Positions 58,669-64,000 of a stretch of 64,000 nt of DNA are shown piece after piece. Position 1 is the stretch's first letter, and the number at the start of each line of letters is the position of its first letter. The notes under the pieces are model-generated. The model was not told the DNA's origin, did not search any database, and saw only the letters and a list, made by a program, of their open reading frames with translations. Source of the stretch: Actinobacillus porcitonsillarum (GTDB lineage: Bacteria; Pseudomonadota; Gammaproteobacteria; Enterobacterales; Pasteurellaceae); NCBI RefSeq assembly GCF_003101015.1, contig NZ_CP029206.1, forward strand, positions 248,001 to 312,000, in the 5' to 3' direction. A program made the position numbers and the translations under genes.

Positions 58669-59147
58669 TGTGCTTCTCCTTTTCCAAGGCTAACAATGGT
58701 TGTAAACATTCTCGCCACAATTAAAATACCGATTAAACTACCTGCAATCACGCTGGCTAAATAAGTAATTCCCTGCGGTAAACCGGAAATCGGGGCAAGA
58801 TTATTGAGGTTTAATTGAAATTGGATCCAGCTTCCATCAATAATAAGGTAGCAACAAAACAGCATTGCAGCATCGGTAACGAGACGTAATAATGAGCGAC
58901 CTACCGGCGATAATTTATCGGTTAAAACCGTTACGCTCACGTGCTGATTTTCGCTAAAAGCTAGAACCGCACCTAAAAATGCCAGCCAAACAAACATATA
59001 GCGAGAGACTTCTTCGGTTATGCTGATACTACTATTAAAGCCGTAGCGTAAAACCACATTCACAAAAACTAAAATAGACATTGCGGTAAGAATAAGCACA
59101 CATAGAGCTTCAAGTGCTTTTCCAACCAGTTGAGCCAGAGATTTCAT
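58665..59147 (-). CDS. yiaM: TRAP transporter small permease (YiaM type, DctQ)
   Basis: 160-residue, four-helix subunit of the same transporter: LCVLILTAMSILVFVNVVLRYGFNSSISITEEVSRYMFVWLAFLGA is typical of DctQ. ATG at 59147, 3 bp after the YiaL gene; 4-bp overlap with yiaN. Confidence 0.93.
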   Translation of the reverse strand: MKSLAQLVGKALEALCVLILTAMSILVFVNVVLRYGFNSSISITEEVSRYMFVWLAFLGAVLAFSENQHVSVTVLTDKLSPVGRSLLRLVTDAAMLFCCYLIIDGSWIQFQLNLNNLAPISGLPQGITYLASVIAGSLIGILIVARMFTTIVSLGKGEAQ

Positions 59148-59150
59148 AAA

Positions 59151-59621
59151 TCACTCCTCAATTTCGCTCATCGCAATTTTGACGACAATTTTTCGGATCA
59201 TCTCCGTACCATCATAAATTGCGGTTCTATGGGTATCTTCAGGAAAAAAGACAGCAAAATTACCACTCACACAACGGAATTCATTTTCGTTTTCCGCTGT
59301 GGCGTAGTATTGAATATCACGAGTTTCATCATATGCCTGTGCAATCGGGTTTGTGCCTAAATCCGTTGCCGCCGCCATCACTTCTTTCCCTTTGTGTAGA
59401 TATTGCACATCAAGATAACGGCGATGAACTTCCGGCTGAAATGCCGATTTAGGTTGAGTTACCAAGTCTAAAACTTGAACAAAAATTTCACGTCCTTTTA
59501 ACTCATATACACCGGCTTCCATCTTATCAAAATCGGTCTTTTTCAGATAATCTAAAGCAAAGGCGATTGCTTTTGGATATTGTTTGGGATTGTAATTTGA
59601 GATATGACCAAAAAACATCAT
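59151..59621 (-). CDS. yiaL: YhcH/YjgK/YiaL family protein (DUF386)
   Basis: 156-residue cupin (DUF386), found in the yia operon and elsewhere in sugar-acid gene clusters, suggested to act as a sugar anomerase or isomerase. Motifs VQVLDLVTQPKSAFQPEVHRRYLDVQYL and NFAVFFPEDTHRTAI carry conserved metal-binding His/Glu. Start ATG at 59621 with AAGGAGCAAA upstream; the frame's earlier ATG (59648) lacks that site. Confidence 0.85.
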   Translation of the reverse strand: MMFFGHISNYNPKQYPKAIAFALDYLKKTDFDKMEAGVYELKGREIFVQVLDLVTQPKSAFQPEVHRRYLDVQYLHKGKEVMAAATDLGTNPIAQAYDETRDIQYYATAENENEFRCVSGNFAVFFPEDTHRTAIYDGTEMIRKIVVKIAMSEIEE

Positions 59622-59696
59622 TTGCTCCTTTGTGAAGCCGATTTGCAAAACATTTCAATATTTTGACCGCTTGCGCATCGGCTTTTCACACTTCCG

Positions 59697-60701
59697 TTAT
59701 AAAGATTTCAATTTCGCCCAAACCGTATCATCAACAGGAATACCGTTTGCTTTGTTATCCGCTAAAATGGTCGTAAATTCGTGCCCCGGTAAACGCACTT
59801 CCACATTTGGATCTGACGGTTCAGCTGTTTTCACATATTCCATAATGCGGTTAAGTTTTTCCTCTTTTGTTTTACCATCAATCAAACGATCAACTTCAAT
59901 GGCAATAAAGACTTGCGATACACAATACTCATCACTTTTATCTTCTGTCACTGCGGCTGTGGATTCGCCGTTTGAAAGCAATGTTGCAATCATATCCAAC
60001 ACAATAGATAAACCCGAACCTTTCCAGAAGCCCATCGGTAATAAACGGCGATTTTTCTCAACCGTTGCTGGATCACGGGTTAAATGACCATCATCATCAA
60101 AACCGGCATCAACAAAAGTTTGGCGACCGGCTAAACGATGTACTTCTAACATACCGTAAGAGTACATTGAACAAGACATATCCACCATGGTAATTGGCGT
60201 TGTCGGCACTGCGATAATTAACGGGTTCGTCCCAATACGGCATTCTTTTGCGCCCCAAGGTGGCATAACCGCAAGTGCATTCGTCCAACAAATGCCGATA
60301 TAACCTTTTTCTGCTGCTTGCCAGCCATAAGAACCACCACGCATCCAATGGTTTGCATTTCGTAATGCGACCACGCCAATACCATTCTGTGCCGCTAATT
60401 CCATTGCACGATCCATCATTTTCTTCGCCGTTAAATTCCCAATGGCTTGATGTGCATCCCATTGCTCAATTGCACCTAAACTTAATACTTTGGTAGGCTC
60501 GGCTTCAGGGACAATATCGCCGTTTTCAAGCTGCTGAATAAAACGAGGAAAGCGGTTTACTCCGTGCGAATAAGCACCGGCTTGTGTTGTGTCAGTAAAA
60601 ACCGTTGCACATTCTTCTGCGATCTCTTCACGAACTTGGCGAGCAAGTAATACACGTTTAAACTCCGCTTTTAATTCATCATAGGATACACGAATAGTCA
60701 T
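59697..60701 (-). CDS. dlgD: 2,3-diketo-L-gulonate reductase
   Basis: NADH-dependent reductase (YiaK, malate/L-lactate dehydrogenase-2 family) converting 2,3-diketo-L-gulonate to 3-keto-L-gulonate. 334 residues: [58 protein letters not shown] and [21 protein letters not shown] match the family. First gene of the operon; ATG at 60701. Confidence 0.93.
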   Translation of the reverse strand: MTIRVSYDELKAEFKRVLLARQVREEIAEECATVFTDTTQAGAYSHGVNRFPRFIQQLENGDIVPEAEPTKVLSLGAIEQWDAHQAIGNLTAKKMMDRAMELAAQNGIGVVALRNANHWMRGGSYGWQAAEKGYIGICWTNALAVMPPWGAKECRIGTNPLIIAVPTTPITMVDMSCSMYSYGMLEVHRLAGRQTFVDAGFDDDGHLTRDPATVEKNRRLLPMGFWKGSGLSIVLDMIATLLSNGESTAAVTEDKSDEYCVSQVFIAIEVDRLIDGKTKEEKLNRIMEYVKTAEPSDPNVEVRLPGHEFTTILADNKANGIPVDDTVWAKLKSL

Positions 60702-60722
60702 AATGGCTCCTTTTAGGCTATA

Positions 60723-60758
60723 ATTTCATTTTATGAAATGCTATTTCATATTTGAATA
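60723..60758. promoter_or_regulatory. Candidate IclR/YiaJ operator
   Basis: ATTTCA-ttttа-like palindrome: ATTTCA…TGAAAT (60723-60739) overlapping a second, GAAAT-gct-ATTTC (60735-60747), with TATTTCATATTTGAATA adjoining. Placed just upstream of dlgD, suiting repression by the divergent regulator. Confidence 0.55.
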
Positions 60759-60801
60759 TTAGAGGGTTATTTATTAGACGTTAAGCGGGAAAATTCAATT
60801 T

Positions 60802-60817
60802 TGTGAGATCCCTCACA
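60802..60817. promoter_or_regulatory. CRP site 1
   Basis: TGTGA-gatccc-TCACA, perfect half-sites with consensus spacing, in the gap between dlgD and iclR. Confidence 0.85.
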
Positions 60818-60833
60818 TTTTGAATTCTAAAAG

Positions 60834-60849
60834 TGTGAACTCCATCACA
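60834..60849. promoter_or_regulatory. CRP site 2
   Basis: TGTGA-actcca-TCACA, perfect half-sites, centred 32 bp from site 1 (about three helical turns). Together with site 1 it implies strong cAMP control of the diketogulonate operon and perhaps the regulator. Confidence 0.85.
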
Positions 60850-60905
60850 TTTTTTATTCGGAAATTCTCTTTTAATAAAAAAGACTAATCAAAAATCAGT
60901 ACGGA

Positions 60906-61712
60906 ATGGATATGACAGAAGAAAAAGCAAACGGAAATCAAAGCTTAATTCGAGGGCTAAAATTACTGGATATTTTAAGCAATTACCCCAATGGTTGCCC
61001 TTTAGCACAATTGGCGGAAACAGCAGAGTTAAATAAGAGTACAGTCCATCGCTTACTGCAAGGGCTACAACAAGAAGGGTTTATTCAACCAGCGACCACG
61101 GCAGGAAGCTATCGGCTCACGACAAAATGCCTTTCGATTGGGCACAAAATGTTTTCGTCACTCAACATTATTCATGTTGCTGCTCCTTACCTTGAGCAAC
61201 TTAATTTAAAAACGGGTGAAACGGTCAATTTTTCAATGCGAGAAGATGATCATGCCATCATGATTTATAAGTTAGAACCAACAACGGGCATGCTACAAAC
61301 TCGTGCTTATATCGGGCAACGCCTCTCGCTGTATTGTTCGGGTATGGGGAAACTCTATCTTGCTTACGATAAAAATTCACTCGATTATTTAGAAAAATAC
61401 TGGGAGAGTCATCAAGAGATTATTCAACCGCTCACGTGTAACACGATTACGGATATCAATGCAATGCAAAATGAACTCGAGGAAATCAAACAGCAACATT
61501 TTGCACTCGATAAAGAAGAAAATGAAATTGGTGTAACTTGCATCGCCTATCCCATTTTTAACTTTAAAGGCGAAGTTAAATACGCCCTCTCGATTTCAAC
61601 ATCGGTATCAAGGTTGCATCAAATTGGCACAGATTTCTTACATCAAGAAATTAAACAAACCGCTTTAGCGATTTCAAAAGAACTAGGGTGGGAAAAAGCC
61701 GGTACTATGTAG
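60906..61712 (+). CDS. yiaJ: IclR-family transcriptional regulator (YiaJ type)
   Basis: 268-residue repressor of the diketogulonate operon by position. N-terminal winged helix-turn-helix (LKLLDILSNYPNGCPLAQLAETAELNKSTVHRLLQGLQQEGFI, about 17-60) and an effector-binding IclR domain (about 85-255) with ALSISTSVSRL near its end. The frame begins at an ATG at 60906; a second ATG at 60912 is equally possible. Its stop codon and last codons lie inside a repeat element (61702-61815). Confidence 0.9.
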   Translation: MDMTEEKANGNQSLIRGLKLLDILSNYPNGCPLAQLAETAELNKSTVHRLLQGLQQEGFIQPATTAGSYRLTTKCLSIGHKMFSSLNIIHVAAPYLEQLNLKTGETVNFSMREDDHAIMIYKLEPTTGMLQTRAYIGQRLSLYCSGMGKLYLAYDKNSLDYLEKYWESHQEIIQPLTCNTITDINAMQNELEEIKQQHFALDKEENEIGVTCIAYPIFNFKGEVKYALSISTSVSRLHQIGTDFLHQEIKQTALAISKELGWEKAGTM

Positions 61713-61815
61713 CAATTGCACAAAAGTCAATTTTAAGAAGATTTAATGTAGGGGCGGGGATAAACCCCGCCCCTACGAAAATATTAAATATTTGTGCAAA
61801 TGCTACATAATACCG
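61702..61815. repeat. MITE-like element, copy 2
   Basis: Ends begin GGTACTATGTAGCAATTGCA at 61702 and match the inverted 3' end (61792-61815) at 22 of 24 positions. Core: palindrome TAGGGGCGGGG-ataaa-CCCCGCCCCTA near 61750-61776. Same end sequence as copy 1 at 48125, different core. Confidence 0.65.
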
Positions 61816-61841
61816 TAAATCTGCAAAATTCTAGAAAAAAC

Positions 61842-61871
61842 GACCGCTTGTAAAAGGTATAACAAGCGGTC
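61842..61871 (-). terminator. Terminator of the SLC13 permease gene (inverted uptake sequences)
   Basis: Stem GACCGCTTGT…ACAAGCGGTC with a 10-nt loop; on the minus strand it is followed by GTTTTTTC. The right arm extends to the full uptake form GCGGTCAAATTTT. Confidence 0.85.
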
Positions 61872-61877
61872 AAATTT

Positions 61878-63755
61878 TTATAATGGAAAGAAAATCGGCA
61901 CAAGGAATACCGTGGCGAGCATAACCAAAATGGTAAACGGCACGCCGATTTTGACAAAATCCATAAAGCGATAACCGGCAGGACCAATGACCATGGTATT
62001 GACCGGTGATGAAATTGGGGTCATAAAGGCGGCGGAGGAGGCAATTGCAATGACCATTACCAATGCCGTTGGCGAATAACCCAGCTGTTTGGCAACTTCA
62101 ATGGCAATCGGTGCCATCAAAATTGCCGTTGCCGTATTTGAAATAAATAAGCCGACCACCGCGGTTAAAGCAAATAAGCCTAATAGAATAAAATAAGCAT
62201 TCGTCTGTGCACCACCGGTTATGCGGATAAACTCTTCAACCATCAAACTTACTCCGCCCGTTTTTTGCATGGCGATGGAGAACGGCATCATGCCGACAAT
62301 CAAAATCAAACTCGGGAAATGGATAGAATCATACGCAGATTTCATATCAATACAGCGGAACTTGCCGAGTAACAGACAGGCAATTAACGCCGCAATCACG
62401 TTTGGTACAATACCGGTAATCATCAACACCACCATCAAAAACACGGAAAAGAGTGCATGTGGCGCTTGGCTTGCTGCCGGTACTGCCAATTTGCTCTCTT
62501 TTGGCAAGCCTAATAGAAAGAAGTCTTTACGTTCTTTGGCAAGCGTTTCAATTTTCGACCAGATCCCCATAACAAGTAGAATATCGCCCGATTGGATCGT
62601 TTCGCTTAATAGATCGTTGTGTAGAATGTTTTTCTCACGCTTAATGCCAATAATGCTTAATCCATAAGAAGAACGAAAACGTAATTCAGGAATTGTGCGA
62701 CCAATGGTCTCCGTTTCCGGCATGACCGCAAGTTCTGCCATGCCAACGGATTTCGCTTGCGTTGAGAAATAGCTACCTTTTAATTCAATTTGTTGAAGTT
62801 TAAAGAGTTCGCATAATTCAAGAAAACGAACTTCATCGACACCAATATCAACCAATAAAATATCTTTTTTCTGTAACTGATCGTTGCCATAAGCCGCAAT
62901 CGTAATATGGCGGAAATTCTTAAAACGCTGAATGGCGATAATGTTCATTTGATAAACCGAACGAAGTTTTAGCTCATCAATCGTTTTACCAATCAGCGGT
63001 GAATCCTCTTTTAGAATGACCATTTTTGCCCGACCGTTAAGTCCATATTCTTCGATCAATTTCGCCATCGAATCTTCGTTGCTATTGTTCACATTATTTG
63101 CAACCCCATCATCTAACCAACGACGAGCAACTAACATATACAAGATACCCAAACCAAGAACTACGATACCGATCGGCGTAAAACTAAAGAAATGAAAGCC
63201 TTGATAGCCTGCTTTAACTAATTCTGAATGGGTAACCAAGTTCGGTGCGGTGGCAATTAATGTCATCATACCGCTAATTAACCCCGCCACACTTAACGGC
63301 ATCATTAAACGGCGAGGGGAAATATTCATGCCGGCACAAATCGCTAAGACCACCGGAATAAAAATCGCCACAATGCCGGTTGAACTCATAAAAGAGCCAA
63401 GCACACCAATGGATAACATCAACAAAACAAGAACTTTCGTTTCGCTCGCGCCAGCTACTCGCATAAGCCAATCGCTGATACTATTTGCTACGCCGGTTCG
63501 AGATAAAGATTCGCCAATGATGTAAAGTAATGCCAACAAAACGATATTTGGATCGCTCAAACCGGCAAAGATTTCTTGAGTGGTTAAAATGCCACTTAAA
63601 CTAAAGCCAAGCATTACTAATAATGCCACTACGTCCATTCTGAGCTTGTTTTGAATGAAAAGAATAATGGCGACAGCAAGGAGTGCCAACACAATAAATA
63701 AAGGTTGGAATACCATATCAGGCAGGTAAGAAGAAAGAGAATTTAAGGTATTCAT
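61878..63755 (-). CDS. SLC13/DASS-type permease with two TrkA-C domains
   Basis: 625-residue inner-membrane transporter with about ten to eleven helices in two blocks (about 15-195 and 430-625). Between them are two RCK_C/TrkA-C domains (about 235-315 and 320-400; KEDSPLIGKTIDELKLRSVYQ…, AVMPETETIGRTIPELRFRSSYG). Motifs FMSSTGIVAIFIPVVLAICAG and LFISNTATAILMAPIA match the citrate/sulfate-type carrier family. The cargo is not clear; sulfate or dicarboxylate are both possible. I prefer the ATG at 63755 (GAGG upstream) over a GTG six bases earlier. Confidence 0.85.
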   Translation of the reverse strand: MNTLNSLSSYLPDMVFQPLFIVLALLAVAIILFIQNKLRMDVVALLVMLGFSLSGILTTQEIFAGLSDPNIVLLALLYIIGESLSRTGVANSISDWLMRVAGASETKVLVLLMLSIGVLGSFMSSTGIVAIFIPVVLAICAGMNISPRRLMMPLSVAGLISGMMTLIATAPNLVTHSELVKAGYQGFHFFSFTPIGIVVLGLGILYMLVARRWLDDGVANNVNNSNEDSMAKLIEEYGLNGRAKMVILKEDSPLIGKTIDELKLRSVYQMNIIAIQRFKNFRHITIAAYGNDQLQKKDILLVDIGVDEVRFLELCELFKLQQIELKGSYFSTQAKSVGMAELAVMPETETIGRTIPELRFRSSYGLSIIGIKREKNILHNDLLSETIQSGDILLVMGIWSKIETLAKERKDFFLLGLPKESKLAVPAASQAPHALFSVFLMVVLMITGIVPNVIAALIACLLLGKFRCIDMKSAYDSIHFPSLILIVGMMPFSIAMQKTGGVSLMVEEFIRITGGAQTNAYFILLGLFALTAVVGLFISNTATAILMAPIAIEVAKQLGYSPTALVMVIAIASSAAFMTPISSPVNTMVIGPAGYRFMDFVKIGVPFTILVMLATVFLVPIFFPL

Positions 63756-63802
63756 AGCCACCTCAATTGCAAAATATTTGAAAAATTAGACCGCTTATCC
63801 AC

Positions 63803-64000
63803 TTAGGTCTTTTTCTTTCTCGCTCTAGGATGAGCCGCATCATATACTTTTGCTAAATGTTGAAAATCCAAATGGGTATAAATTTGCGTGGTTGCTAAAC
63901 TACTATGCCCTAGCAATTCTTGCACGGCACGTAAATCGCCCGAGCCTTCCAACATATGGGTCGCAAAAGAGTGTCGAAGTTTGTGAGGGTGTAAATGCGT
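63803..64000 (-). CDS. xerC: XerC tyrosine recombinase, C-terminal end (5' part off the window)
   Basis: Last 65 residues of a tyrosine recombinase that resolves chromosome dimers at dif with XerD. Visible catalytic motifs: [12 protein letters not shown] (H-x-x-R box), [18 protein letters not shown] with the nucleophilic tyrosine, and a basic tail ARKKKT. XerC versus XerD is judged from the tail and is not certain. Confidence 0.88.
   Translation of the reverse strand, partial: THLHPHKLRHSFATHMLEGSGDLRAVQELLGHSSLATTQIYTHLDFQHLAKVYDAAHPRARKKKT

Overview
The window is chromosome of a Pasteurellaceae bacterium. The 9-mer ACAAGCGGT and its extended form (…GCGGTCAAATTT) recur on both strands, often as inverted pairs in terminators. 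This is the Actinobacillus pleuropneumoniae-type DNA uptake sequence (Apl-USS; Actinobacillus/Mannheimia/Glaesserella/Bibersteinia side of the family), not the Haemophilus AAGTGCGGT type. Gene content (tatABC-hemB, TRAP-type diketogulonate operon, O-antigen genes between erpA and rpsU) fits. I cannot name the species from sequence alone.

Layout. 1-7274 (minus strand): part of the dcw cell-wall/division cluster, rsmH-ftsL-ftsI-murE-[unknown membrane protein]-murF-mraY(partial). 7494-11991: rnr, then rpsU-dnaG on the minus strand. 12262-25889 (minus strand): a strongly AT-rich O-antigen locus read from rfbB to wbaP. It has the four dTDP-L-rhamnose genes (rfbBADC), an ABC exporter (wzm/wzt), a 916-residue double glycosyltransferase, a Gtr-like trio (DUF2142 membrane protein, GtrA flippase, GtrB-like transferase), two family-2 glycosyltransferases and a WbaP-type initiating transferase. 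26134-47 kb: housekeeping genes (erpA, aqpZ, trmO, menA, tyrS, cpdA, nudF, nhaA, aroQ, bioB, dapD, dtd, trmA, one tRNA-Ser, corA, tatABC, hemB, prfC). 48490-53611: rpoD, a lipoprotein, trmN6, ppa and an M48 protease. 53690-61712: a 2,3-diketo-L-gulonate (yia-type) TRAP uptake and catabolism operon with a divergent IclR regulator, two near-perfect CRP sites between them, and an IS30-family element inside the solute-binding-protein gene. The right end has an SLC13-type permease and the 3' end of xerC.

Most notable points: (i) a candidate Fur-controlled small RNA between tyrS and cpdA, with two Fur-box-like sequences and a strong terminator isolating it from tyrS; (ii) a tandem expansion of a module of about 40 residues in the FtsI (PBP3) pedestal; (iii) an IS30 insertion after codon 7 of the TRAP binding-protein gene, likely disabling diketogulonate uptake; (iv) two intergenic elements sharing 24-bp terminal inverted repeats but with unrelated cores (MITE-like), one supplying the iclR stop codon; (v) a terminator-like hairpin 12 nt before the bioB start, which could act as an attenuator; (vi) the rpsU-dnaG-rpoD macromolecular-synthesis operon split in two; (vii) an unknown membrane protein between murE and murF, and no mraZ before rsmH. 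I found no CRISPR array, prophage or obvious novel defence system.
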